Source of the DNA: Chungangia koreensis | GTDB lineage: Bacteria; Bacillota; Bacilli; Bacillales_A; Planococcaceae | Reading direction: 5' to 3' | DNA: 64,000 nt | Assembly: GCF_042651785.1 (NCBI RefSeq) | Contig: NZ_JBHSEC010000019.1 | Coordinates: forward strand, 434,001-498,000 | Shown here: one piece after another, positions 50,937-59,744 of the stretch | Layout of the letters: every line of letters begins with the position of its first letter | Numbering within the stretch: position 1 is the first letter of the stretch | Position numbers and translations under genes: made by a program | Notes under the pieces: model-generated | The model's database searches: none | What the model saw: only the letters and a program-made list of their open reading frames with translations | What the model was told of the DNA's origin: nothing

Positions 50937-51743
50937 ATGCGTAAAAAATTACAACTCTGGATCGGGCTTATTTTCTTTCTCTTTTTACTTCCAATCGTAG
51001 CCGATAAAATCCCGGCAGAAGCAAAAGAAGAAGTGACAATTGTCGAAAAAAAGGACCAGCGACTCGTCTATGCGTCAAACCTCCGGCAGATTGAACCTCC
51101 TCCAGCTGTTGAGGAGCCTGCTGTTCAGAAAAAAAGTGCCCTTGTGTATTTTACCCATTACGACGAGGCCTTCAAGCCGATTACACAAGCTCATGACGGA
51201 AAGATAGCAGTCTCTCACCTCGAAAAGAATATTACAAATTTCGGAGAACAACTGAAAGCTCATTTTCAGGCTAATAACATCCAAACAGATGTATTGGATG
51301 TTAAGGTTTCTCGTACAAAAGCATATGATGCCATACGGCCCCATGTAAAACAGATGTTGGCTGAGAAACAGTATGATCTCCTATTAGATATTCATAGGGA
51401 TGCCTTAAAAAAGGATCGTACGACCGTACAACATGAAGGAGCAAGTTATGCGAAAATAGCCATCGTCATCGGGCAGGAGAATAATAATTATCGTTGGAAT
51501 GAAGCGCTGGCAGAGCGGATTTCCAAAAGAATGAACGAATTAATCCCTGATATTTCACGTGGCCTGATTCCAAAGCAAGGTCATGGAGTTGACGGTAATT
51601 ATAATCAGGACCTTTCAAGGAATCTATTACTTATCGAAATCGGTGGAATCGATAATACGGAAGAGGAAATTAATCGGACTATCGCTGTATTGAGCAAGGC
51701 GGCATCAGACGTTTTAAATGCAGAACAATTAGCGAAAGATTGA
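50937..51743 (+). CDS. spoIIP: Stage II sporulation protein P (amidase/endopeptidase)
   Basis: Engulfment peptidoglycan hydrolase, 268 residues, the P of the DMP complex with SpoIID and SpoIIM. An N-terminal signal anchor (about 5-25) is followed by a variable linker and the catalytic domain. Expected active-site residues are His in LLLDIHRDAL (about 153) and Glu in LLIEIGGIDN (about 238). The B. subtilis protein is about 400 residues, so this is a shorter form with a reduced linker. ATG after AAGGAGGG. It follows gpr after 51 bases. Confidence 0.92.
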   Translation: MRKKLQLWIGLIFFLFLLPIVADKIPAEAKEEVTIVEKKDQRLVYASNLRQIEPPPAVEEPAVQKKSALVYFTHYDEAFKPITQAHDGKIAVSHLEKNITNFGEQLKAHFQANNIQTDVLDVKVSRTKAYDAIRPHVKQMLAEKQYDLLLDIHRDALKKDRTTVQHEGASYAKIAIVIGQENNNYRWNEALAERISKRMNELIPDISRGLIPKQGHGVDGNYNQDLSRNLLLIEIGGIDNTEEEINRTIAVLSKAASDVLNAEQLAKD

Positions 51744-51797
51744 AGGATTGGGTGTACACTGCTATAATTCTAATAGCTTAAATAGGAGTGGACACGC

Positions 51798-53630
51798 ATG
51801 AACCGAGAACAACGATTAGATAGACAGAAACGGATCCGGAATTTTTCCATCATTGCACATATCGATCATGGGAAATCGACATTGGCGGACCGTATTTTGG
51901 AGTCGACAAAGACTCTTACAGCACGTGAAATGAAAGGCCAGCTGCTCGATTCCATGGATTTGGAACGGGAACGCGGCATTACGATTAAATTGACAGCTGT
52001 TCAGCTGAAATATGAGGCAAAAGATGGTCAGGAATACATTTTCCACTTGATTGACACGCCGGGACACGTAGACTTTACCTATGAAGTTTCTCGAAGCCTT
52101 GCTGCTTGCGAAGGAGCCCTTTTAGTCGTAGATGCAGCACAAGGCATCGAAGCTCAAACATTGGCGAACGTTTACCTTGCCCTGGATAACGACTTGGAGA
52201 TTCTTCCGGTCATTAATAAAATCGACTTGCCAGCTGCTGATCCTGAACGTGTAAGGGACGAAATTGAAAATGTAATCGGATTGGACGCTTCAGAAGCGGT
52301 ACTTGCCTCGGCGAAATCCGGAATCGGCATTGAAGATATCCTTGAACAAATTGTTGAAAAAGTTCCTGCACCACAAGGGGATCCGGAAGCACCACTTAAG
52401 GCGCTTATTTTCGACTCCTTATATGATCCATATAAAGGTGTTATCGCCTATATTCGTATTGTAGAGGGAACTGTTAAGCCGGGCGATAAAATTCGTATGA
52501 TGGCCACTGGAAAAGAATTTGACGTCGTGGAAACAGGCGTATTCAGACCAAAGTCAACATCTACGGATGAATTGACAGTAGGAGACGTTGGTTATTTAAC
52601 TGCCTCCATTAAAAATGTAGGGGATACACACGTCGGGGATACGATTACAAGTGCAGCGAACGCTTCGACAGATCCGCTGCCGGGTTACCGGAAATTGAAC
52701 CCCATGGTTTATTGTGGTCTTTATCCAATTGACACATCGAAATATAACGATTTACGTGAAGCTTTAGAGAAACTTGAACTAAACGACTCCGCTCTACAAT
52801 ATGAAGCAGAGACTTCACAAGCGCTAGGTTTCGGTTTCCGATGTGGTTTCCTTGGTTTACTTCATATGGAAATCATTCAAGAGCGGATTGAGCGTGAATT
52901 TAAAATTGACTTAATCACTACTGCGCCAAGTGTTATTTATGATGTCAAATTAACTGATGGCTCTTCTCTAAGGGTGGACAATCCATCTATGATGCCTGAC
53001 CCTCAAAAAATCGATCAGGTAGAGGAACCTTATGTGAAAGCTTCAATTATGGTTCCGAATGATTATGTCGGAGCAGTCATGGAGCTTTGCCAATACAAAC
53101 GTGGAAATTTCTTAACGATGGATTATATGGATTCATCAAGGGTGAATATCCTTTATGAAATTCCATTATCTGAAATCGTATATGATTTCTTTGACCAATT
53201 GAAATCGAGCACGAAAGGGTATGCATCATTTGACTATGAATTAATCGGCTATAGGCCATCTAAGTTAGTGAAAATGGATATCCTTTTAAACAACGAGAAG
53301 ATTGATGCGTTAAGCTTCATCGTTCACCGTGATTTCAGCTATGAGCGCGGAAAGGCGATTGTTGAGAAACTGAAAGAGCTCATACCGCGTCAGCAGTTTG
53401 AAGTACCGGTTCAGGCTGCGATCGGAACGAAAATCGTTGCCCGGTCGACGATTAAATCGATGGGAAAAAACGTACTTGCTAAATGTTATGGCGGCGACAT
53501 TTCCCGTAAGCGTAAACTTTTAGAAAAGCAAAAAGAAGGGAAGAAGCGCATGAAGCAAGTGGGATCAGTTGAAGTTCCACAAGAAGCATTCATGGCTGTT
53601 CTCAAAATGGACGATCAAAATAAGAAATGA
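51798..53630 (+). CDS. lepA: Elongation factor 4 (LepA)
   Basis: Translational GTPase of 610 residues. G1 AHIDHGKST (about 19-27), G3 DTPGH (about 80), G4 NKID (about 134). Domains II and III follow, then the LepA-specific C-terminal domain with FDYELIGYRPSKLVKMDILLN (positions about 480-500). It acts in 30S initiation or back-translocation. AGGAG precedes the ATG. Confidence 0.97.
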   Translation: MNREQRLDRQKRIRNFSIIAHIDHGKSTLADRILESTKTLTAREMKGQLLDSMDLERERGITIKLTAVQLKYEAKDGQEYIFHLIDTPGHVDFTYEVSRSLAACEGALLVVDAAQGIEAQTLANVYLALDNDLEILPVINKIDLPAADPERVRDEIENVIGLDASEAVLASAKSGIGIEDILEQIVEKVPAPQGDPEAPLKALIFDSLYDPYKGVIAYIRIVEGTVKPGDKIRMMATGKEFDVVETGVFRPKSTSTDELTVGDVGYLTASIKNVGDTHVGDTITSAANASTDPLPGYRKLNPMVYCGLYPIDTSKYNDLREALEKLELNDSALQYEAETSQALGFGFRCGFLGLLHMEIIQERIEREFKIDLITTAPSVIYDVKLTDGSSLRVDNPSMMPDPQKIDQVEEPYVKASIMVPNDYVGAVMELCQYKRGNFLTMDYMDSSRVNILYEIPLSEIVYDFFDQLKSSTKGYASFDYELIGYRPSKLVKMDILLNNEKIDALSFIVHRDFSYERGKAIVEKLKELIPRQQFEVPVQAAIGTKIVARSTIKSMGKNVLAKCYGGDISRKRKLLEKQKEGKKRMKQVGSVEVPQEAFMAVLKMDDQNKK

Positions 53631-53632
53631 TG

Positions 53633-53661
53633 ATTAGGGGGCACCTTGCCCTCTTTTTTGT
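53633..53661 (+). terminator. Terminator after lepA
   Basis: AGGGGGCA and TGCCCTCT form a short stem followed by TTTTTT. The stem is imperfect. Confidence 0.55.
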
Positions 53662-53703
53662 TGATGGACTGTAGCTTTATGTTTATGAAAGGAGGAGGTA
53701 AAC

Positions 53704-54846
53704 ATGGTAGAAGGCATTTATATTCACATCCCGTTTTGTCAGCAAATTTGCCATTACTGTGATTTCAACAAAGTATTCATCAAGAACCAGCCGGTGGATG
53801 AATACATTGAAGCACTCAATACTGAAATCATCCTTCTGATGCAATCTGGTGCAATCACCAGAAACCCCAAAACAATTTTTTTAGGCGGCGGAACACCAAC
53901 TGCTTTGAATCCTTCCCAGCTCTTAAGATTAATGGAGATTATTCAACAGCATTTCGATCTTCCGACAGTGATTGAGTTTACTTCTGAAGCGAACCCCGAC
54001 GATTTAACACTGGAGAAAATGCAGATTCTAAAAGACGGCGGAGTAAACAGGCTTAGCATCGGGGTCCAATCCTTTCATCCTGAACTGTTGAAAAAAATTG
54101 GGCGGACACATAGTAACGAAGATGCATACCGGACAATCGAATTAGCTAAAGAAATTGGATTCCAAAATCTAAGTATCGATTTGATGTATGGATTGCCAGG
54201 ACAAACCATGGAAGATTGGGTTGAAACGTTAGATATCGCCTTAAAATTGGACTTGCCTCATTACTCGGCTTATTCATTAATTATTGAACCGAAAACAGTG
54301 TTCTATAATCTTATGAACAAAGGTAAGCTTCGATTGCCAGGAGAAGACCTGGAAGCAGAAATGTACGGTTTACTCATGAAGAGGATGGAGGAAGCGGGGA
54401 AATGGCAGTACGAAATAAGCAATTTCGCTCAACCGGGAACTGAATCACTCCATAATCTGATTTACTGGAACAATGATTCCTACGCAGGAATCGGTGCCGG
54501 AGCTCACGGTTATTTAAATGGTACCCGCTACTCAAATGTCGGTCCGTTGAAACGATATATTAACCTGTTGCAGGAAGGGCAGCTTCCAGTTCTTCAATCT
54601 CATGAAGTGCCGACAAAAGAAAAAATTGAAGAAGAATTGTTTTTAGGATTACGAAAAATTGAAGGGGTATCTTCAAAGCGCTTTAAAGAAAAATTCAGGT
54701 TGGATTTGCTATCTATCTTTGGAGATAAAATAGAGAATTTGATTGAACAAGGACTTCTTGAGTGGTGTGACGACTCAATTAAACTAACACAAAAAGGGAA
54801 ATACTTAGGCAACGAAGTATTCCAAGAATTTCTGATTAGCGGGTAA
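53704..54846 (+). CDS. hemW: HemW family radical SAM protein (heme chaperone)
   Basis: Radical SAM protein of 380 residues, often named oxygen-independent coproporphyrinogen oxidase-like. The Fe-S motif CxxxCxxC is in HIPFCQQICHYCDF (about 8-21), with the HemW-type Phe after Cys-Asp. GGGTPTAL (about 63) and the NxxYW-type segment NLIYWNND (about 243) follow. HemW proteins lack the HemN substrate residues and act as heme chaperones. A strong AAGGAGGAGG precedes the ATG. Upstream of hrcA, as in B. subtilis. Confidence 0.92.
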   Translation: MVEGIYIHIPFCQQICHYCDFNKVFIKNQPVDEYIEALNTEIILLMQSGAITRNPKTIFLGGGTPTALNPSQLLRLMEIIQQHFDLPTVIEFTSEANPDDLTLEKMQILKDGGVNRLSIGVQSFHPELLKKIGRTHSNEDAYRTIELAKEIGFQNLSIDLMYGLPGQTMEDWVETLDIALKLDLPHYSAYSLIIEPKTVFYNLMNKGKLRLPGEDLEAEMYGLLMKRMEEAGKWQYEISNFAQPGTESLHNLIYWNNDSYAGIGAGAHGYLNGTRYSNVGPLKRYINLLQEGQLPVLQSHEVPTKEKIEEELFLGLRKIEGVSSKRFKEKFRLDLLSIFGDKIENLIEQGLLEWCDDSIKLTQKGKYLGNEVFQEFLISG

Positions 54847-54880
54847 GCCATTTAATTGACAATGGCCCCCGCTTTTTGAT
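54838..54880 (+). terminator. hemW terminator enclosing the hrcA -35 element
   Basis: AGCGGG-CCAT (54838-54851) pairs with ATGG-CCCGCT (54862-54873) and is followed by TTTT. The 10-base loop TTAATTGACA contains the -35 hexamer TTGACA of the hrcA promoter. Confidence 0.65.
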
Positions 54881-54922
54881 AATTTAAGTATAGTATTAGC
54901 ACTCAAATTCAACGAGTGCTAA
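54856..54922 (+). promoter_or_regulatory. hrcA promoter and CIRCE operator
   Basis: TTGACA (54856-54861) and GATAAT (54878-54883) with a 16-base spacer form a sigma-A promoter. The CIRCE operator is perfect: TTAGCACTC (54896-54904), 9-base spacer, GAGTGCTAA (54914-54922). HrcA binds it to repress the dnaK operon. Confidence 0.97.
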
Positions 54923-54936
54923 CAGGAGTGATGATC

Positions 54937-55974
54937 ATGTTGACGAATCGGCAAATTCTCATATTGCAAGTCACTGTTGATGATTTTATACAATCTGCTC
55001 AACCGGTAGGATCCAGACAGATTTCGAAGAAGAAAGAGTTGTCATTCAGTCCGGCTACTATTCGAAATGATATGGCTGATCTGGAGGAACTCGGTTTCCT
55101 TGAAAAACCACATACTTCTTCAGGGCGTATTCCGTCTGAAAAAGGGTATCGCTATTATGTCGATCATCTATTAAAGCCGGAAAATATCAGGCAGGAAGAT
55201 CTGTTTACGATCAAATCCATTTTCATGGAGAAAATGACGGAAACAGAAGAATTGATCAAAAGGTCCGCGACCATTCTTTCGGAATTGACAAATTACACGT
55301 CAATTTTACTAGGGCCGGACGTCGGGAAACACAAGGTTAAGCGATTTTCGATTGTTCCCATCAATTCTGAATCTGCTGTAGCGATCATTGTAACGGATGA
55401 AGGGCATGTCGAGAATAGATTGTTTTCGATTCCTGAAAATATTGCGCCGTCAGATCTTGAAAAAATGGTCAATATTCTGAATGAAAAACTTACCGGAACA
55501 TATTTGCATGACCTTCACAAAAAACTTGAAAATGAGACTGTTCATCTCTTCAGACAACATATTAACCGATATGGAGAACTATTTTCTTCGTTCAGGGAAG
55601 TTGTTTGGATTGAGCATGAAGACAAATTGTTTTATGGTGGTAAGATGAACATGTTCAATCAGCCAGAATTCCATGATGTCCAAAAAATCAAAGACTTTAT
55701 GGGACTACTGGATGAATCTGAAGCAATCGCTTCAATCTTCCATGAGCGAAATAAAGGAATCAAGATCAAGATAGGCACAGAAAACAAACTGGATGCCATG
55801 GGAGATTGTAGTGTCATAACTGCTTCTTATCGAGTAGGGGATGAGCAGAGCGGTTCCATTGCGATTGTTGGACCGAAACGAATGGATTACCGTAGGGTAG
55901 TATCCATATTGGATCTACTTAGCGGAAGTCTCTCCAAAGAACTCACCCGCCTATTATTGGCTGACCGGCATTAA
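54937..55974 (+). CDS. hrcA: Heat-inducible transcription repressor HrcA
   Basis: Class I heat-shock repressor of 345 residues. The N-terminal winged helix includes GSRQISKKKELSFSPATIRNDM (about residues 29-50), and the family motif HTSSGRIPSEKGYRYYVD (about 62-79) follows. The central GAF-like domain makes up the rest. The ATG at 54937 has AGGAG 8 bases upstream and gives MLTNRQILILQ as in B. subtilis. CIRCE lies 15 bases before the start, so HrcA represses itself. Confidence 0.96.
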   Translation: MLTNRQILILQVTVDDFIQSAQPVGSRQISKKKELSFSPATIRNDMADLEELGFLEKPHTSSGRIPSEKGYRYYVDHLLKPENIRQEDLFTIKSIFMEKMTETEELIKRSATILSELTNYTSILLGPDVGKHKVKRFSIVPINSESAVAIIVTDEGHVENRLFSIPENIAPSDLEKMVNILNEKLTGTYLHDLHKKLENETVHLFRQHINRYGELFSSFREVVWIEHEDKLFYGGKMNMFNQPEFHDVQKIKDFMGLLDESEAIASIFHERNKGIKIKIGTENKLDAMGDCSVITASYRVGDEQSGSIAIVGPKRMDYRRVVSILDLLSGSLSKELTRLLLADRH

Positions 55975-55989
55975 AGGAGGATTCATATT

Positions 55990-56580
55990 TTGACTGAGAA
56001 AAAAGATGAATTGGAGCAAAATCTGCAAAAAGTGGAAACGGCTTCTTTAGAGGAAGCAGCTTCTGATGAGACGGTTGAACTCAACAATGAAACAGAAGTT
56101 CAGCAGCCAGAAGATGAAACAAGCGAGCTCCGAAAACAGATCGAGGAACTGAAAAACAAACTCGAAGAAGAGGAAGCACGAGGGTTAAGGGCACGTGCTG
56201 ACTTTGAAAACTTTAAACGCCGAAGCAATCTTGACCGGGAATCGGCTGAAAAATACCGAGCTCAAAAAATATTGACAAATATTCTACCGGTCCTCGATAA
56301 CTTCGAACGTGCATTGCAAGTGGAACCGAAAACTGATGAAGGGATATCTATCTTGAAAGGGATGGATATGGTATACCGTTCTCTTGTAGCAGCAGTTGAA
56401 GAAGAGGGATTGTCTGCAATTGAAGCGGAAGGCAAAGAATTCGATCCTAACTTCCACCAAGCTGTCATGCAGGAAAAGGATGAAGCGAAACCAGCCGGGA
56501 TCGTATTAGCAGAACTCCAAAAAGGGTATATGTTAAAGGATCGCATTCTAAGACCGACGATGGTTAAAGTTAACGAGTAA
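55990..56580 (+). CDS. grpE: Nucleotide exchange factor GrpE
   Basis: DnaK exchange factor of 196 residues. A disordered acidic N-terminus (about 1-45) leads to a long helix (about 45-95, with ARADFENFKRRSNLDRE), a four-helix bundle region and the C-terminal beta-wing with FDPNFHQAVMQEKDE and the end DRILRPTMVKV. TTG start, 9 bases after AGGAGG. Second gene of the CIRCE operon. Confidence 0.96.
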   Translation: MTEKKDELEQNLQKVETASLEEAASDETVELNNETEVQQPEDETSELRKQIEELKNKLEEEEARGLRARADFENFKRRSNLDRESAEKYRAQKILTNILPVLDNFERALQVEPKTDEGISILKGMDMVYRSLVAAVEEEGLSAIEAEGKEFDPNFHQAVMQEKDEAKPAGIVLAELQKGYMLKDRILRPTMVKVNE

Positions 56581-56606
56581 ACCGATTGAATTAGGAGGAA
56601 TTTATA

Positions 56607-58439
56607 ATGTCTAAAATTATTGGTATTGACCTTGGAACAACAAATTCTTGTGTAGCTGTATTAGAAGGTGGCGAACCGAAAGTCATTCCTAATCCAGAAG
56701 GAAACCGAACAACACCATCTGTTGTTGCATTCAAAAATGGTGAACGCCAAGTAGGAGAAGTAGCAAAACGCCAATCCATTACAAACCCGAATACAGTTAT
56801 GTCAGTCAAACGACATATGGGTACTGATTATAAAGAAACGATTGAAGGCAAAGAATTCACTCCACAAGAAATTTCAGCGATGATCTTACAATACTTGAAA
56901 GGTTTTGCTGAAGACTATCTTGGTGAAAAAGTAACAAAAGCTGTTATTACCGTACCTGCTTATTTCAATGATGCTGAACGACAAGCGACGAAAGATGCTG
57001 GCCGTATTGCAGGTCTTGAGGTAGAGCGAATTATCAACGAACCTACTGCAGCTGCGCTTGCTTACGGTTTAGATAAAACAGAAGAAGATCAAACAATTCT
57101 TGTATTTGACCTTGGCGGTGGTACGTTTGACGTATCGATCCTCGAACTTGGGGATGGTGTATTCGAAGTACGCGCTACTGCTGGTGATAATCGCCTTGGC
57201 GGAGATGATTTTGACCAAGTGGTTATGGATTATTTGGTTCAGGAATTCCGTAAAGAAAACGGTATTGATCTTTCAAAAGATAAAATGGCAATGCAGCGTT
57301 TGAAAGATGCAGCTGAAAAGGCTAAAAAAGATCTTTCTGGTGTATCATCCACTCAAATTTCCTTGCCATTCATTACAGCTGGGGAAGCTGGACCACTTCA
57401 CCTTGAAATGACACTTTCCCGTGCGAAATTCGATGAATTGACTGCTCATCTTGTGGAACGTACGATGGGTCCTACACGACAAGCGTTGAAAGATTCTGGT
57501 CTATCTGCATCAGAAATTGATAAAGTAATTCTGGTTGGTGGCTCTACTCGTATTCCTGCTGTTCAGGAAGCCATCAAGAAAGAAATTGGTAAAGATCCAC
57601 ACCGTGGTGTAAACCCGGATGAAGTAGTAGCTATGGGTGCCGCTGTACAAGGCGGAGTTTTAACAGGAGATGTGAAAGATGTAGTGCTTCTTGATGTAAC
57701 TCCATTATCTCTTGGAATTGAAACTATGGGTGGAGTATTTACGAAACTTATTGATCGGAACACGACAATTCCGACTTCAAAATCTCAAGTATTCTCCACT
57801 GCTGCAGACAACCAGCCAGCTGTTGATATCCATGTGCTTCAAGGTGAACGTCCGATGGCGGCAGACAATAAGACGTTAGGAAGATTCCAATTGTCTGATA
57901 TTCCTCCTGCTCCACGAGGAGTTCCGCAAATCGAAGTAACTTTCGATATCGATAAAAACGGAATTGTGAATGTTAAAGCAAAAGACCTTGGGACTGGAAA
58001 AGAACAAAACATTACCATCCAATCGAACACTTCTCTTTCCGATGAAGAAATTGAACGTATGGTCAAGGAAGCTGAAGCCAACGCTGACGCAGATAAACAG
58101 CGTAAAGAAGAAGCTGATTTGAAAAATGATGCAGACCAAGCAATTTTCATGACTGAAAAAACATTAAAAGACCTTGGTGACAAAGTTTCAGAAGAAGAAG
58201 TGAAAAATGCTGAAACTGCAAAAGACGAATTAAAAGCGGCACTTGAAAAAGGCGAATTAGAAGATATTCGTACGAAGAAAGATAAGTTGATGGAAATTGT
58301 TCAGCAACTATCTGTGAAATTATATGAGCAAGCTGCACAGCAAGCTCAAGGTCAAGAAGGCGAAGACAATGCAGGCGGCTCTGACGATGGTGTCGTGGAC
58401 GCTGAATTTGAAGAAGTAAACGACGATAAAAACAAATAA
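56607..58439 (+). CDS. dnaK: Chaperone DnaK (Hsp70)
   Basis: Hsp70 chaperone of 610 residues. The ATPase domain (1-360) has GIDLGTTNSCVAV (about 5-17), VPAYFNDAERQATKDAG (about 117-133) and FDLGGGTFDVS (about 169-179). The substrate-binding domain and the helical lid with an acidic C-terminal tail follow. It has the Firmicutes-type short ATPase domain with the usual deletion near residue 80. AGGAGG precedes the ATG. Confidence 0.98.
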   Translation: MSKIIGIDLGTTNSCVAVLEGGEPKVIPNPEGNRTTPSVVAFKNGERQVGEVAKRQSITNPNTVMSVKRHMGTDYKETIEGKEFTPQEISAMILQYLKGFAEDYLGEKVTKAVITVPAYFNDAERQATKDAGRIAGLEVERIINEPTAAALAYGLDKTEEDQTILVFDLGGGTFDVSILELGDGVFEVRATAGDNRLGGDDFDQVVMDYLVQEFRKENGIDLSKDKMAMQRLKDAAEKAKKDLSGVSSTQISLPFITAGEAGPLHLEMTLSRAKFDELTAHLVERTMGPTRQALKDSGLSASEIDKVILVGGSTRIPAVQEAIKKEIGKDPHRGVNPDEVVAMGAAVQGGVLTGDVKDVVLLDVTPLSLGIETMGGVFTKLIDRNTTIPTSKSQVFSTAADNQPAVDIHVLQGERPMAADNKTLGRFQLSDIPPAPRGVPQIEVTFDIDKNGIVNVKAKDLGTGKEQNITIQSNTSLSDEEIERMVKEAEANADADKQRKEEADLKNDADQAIFMTEKTLKDLGDKVSEEEVKNAETAKDELKAALEKGELEDIRTKKDKLMEIVQQLSVKLYEQAAQQAQGQEGEDNAGGSDDGVVDAEFEEVNDDKNK

Positions 58440-58450
58440 TGTATTTAATT

Positions 58451-58488
58451 GAAAAAGCCAAAGTCCGTTTATCGGCTTTGGCTTTTTC
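58451..58488 (+). terminator. Terminator or attenuator between dnaK and dnaJ
   Basis: GAAAAAGCCAAAG and CTTTGGCTTTTTC form a 13-bp stem extended by CCG/CGG with a one-base bulge. It is likely to cut transcription, so that dnaJ needs read-through or its own promoter. Confidence 0.8.
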
Positions 58489-58527
58489 AATGCATATGCT
58501 TGTATATGTAACCAAAGCCAAATGTTT

Positions 58528-58557
58528 TTGCCATTCGAAATTTCTACGTGTTAGAAT
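58528..58557 (+). promoter_or_regulatory. Possible internal promoter of dnaJ
   Basis: TTGCCA (58528-58533) and TAGAAT (58552-58557) are 18 bases apart, after the dnaK terminator and 34 bases before the dnaJ start codon. Confidence 0.5.
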
Positions 58558-58591
58558 AGACTTTATGTGAAAGTGAACCGGGAGTGAGACA

Positions 58592-59728
58592 ATGAGTACA
58601 AAACGGGATTATTATGAGGTGCTCGGTTTATCAAAATCGGCATCAAAAGAAGAGATTAAAAAAGCGTATCGCAAGTTATCCAAACAGTACCATCCGGATA
58701 TAAACAAAGATCCGGATGCCGTTGATAAGTTCAAAGAAATATCTGAAGCTTATGAAGTATTGAGTGACGATCAGAAAAAAGCACAATATGACCAATACGG
58801 CCACGATGCAGGCAACCAAGGCTTTGGCGGATTTGGTGGTTTCGGTGGCGCTGGTGCTGATGGTTTTGGCTTTGAAGATATTTTTAGTTCGTTTTTCGGT
58901 GGCGGGAGCACCCGCAGACGAGATCCGAACGCTCCACGTAAGGGAGACGATCTACAATACTCCATGGTGATCGACTTTGAGGATGCGGTATTCGGAAAAG
59001 AAACTGAAATTGAGATACCGAAAGAAGAAACTTGTGCCACATGTAACGGGAATGGGGCAAAGCCAGGAACTTCTCCTGAGACTTGTACCCACTGTAGCGG
59101 TACTGGGCAAGTCAGCAGCGTCCAAGAAACAGCCTTTGGCCGAATGGTCAATAGAAGAGCATGTCCAGTTTGTCACGGAACAGGTAAGATCATTCCTGAA
59201 AAATGTCCTACCTGCCACGGTGATGGCACAGTCAAAACACGTAAAAAGATAAAAGTGACAATCCCTGCTGGAGTTGATGATGGTCAACAGCTAAGGGTGT
59301 CTGGTCAAGGAGAGCCTGGACGAAATGGCGGCCCTGCTGGCGACTTGTATATCGTGTTCCGAGTTCGCGAACATGAAAAATTCGAACGTGACGGTGACGA
59401 CATCTATTTAGAAATTCCACTTACCTTCCCTCAAGCTGCATTAGGTGATGAGATTGAGGTGCCGACCGTTCATGGAAAAGTGAAGCTGAAAATACCAGCT
59501 GGCACACAAACCGGAACGAAATTCCGCTTAAAAGGAAAAGGTGTGAAAAATGTTCATGGTTATGGAGTTGGGGATCAGCATGTTATTGTGAGAATTACTA
59601 CTCCTAAAAAACTGACTGAAAAACAAAAACAATTACTCCGTGACTTTGCGGAGATTAGCGGGGATATACCGGAAGAACAAGGAAGTTCCCTTTTTGATAA
59701 AATTAAACGAACAATTAAAGGTGACTAA
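58592..59728 (+). CDS. dnaJ: Chaperone DnaJ (Hsp40)
   Basis: Hsp40 co-chaperone of 378 residues. The J domain (1-70) has the HPD motif in QYHPDINKD (about 33-41). A Gly/Phe-rich linker (about 72-105) and four zinc-binding CxxCxGxG repeats follow: CATCNGNG, CTHCSGTG, CPVCHGTG, CPTCHGDG (about 147-215). The C-terminal substrate domains complete it. GGGAGTG precedes the ATG. Confidence 0.97.
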   Translation: MSTKRDYYEVLGLSKSASKEEIKKAYRKLSKQYHPDINKDPDAVDKFKEISEAYEVLSDDQKKAQYDQYGHDAGNQGFGGFGGFGGAGADGFGFEDIFSSFFGGGSTRRRDPNAPRKGDDLQYSMVIDFEDAVFGKETEIEIPKEETCATCNGNGAKPGTSPETCTHCSGTGQVSSVQETAFGRMVNRRACPVCHGTGKIIPEKCPTCHGDGTVKTRKKIKVTIPAGVDDGQQLRVSGQGEPGRNGGPAGDLYIVFRVREHEKFERDGDDIYLEIPLTFPQAALGDEIEVPTVHGKVKLKIPAGTQTGTKFRLKGKGVKNVHGYGVGDQHVIVRITTPKKLTEKQKQLLRDFAEISGDIPEEQGSSLFDKIKRTIKGD

Positions 59729-59744
59729 AAGGAGTTGATTGCAA

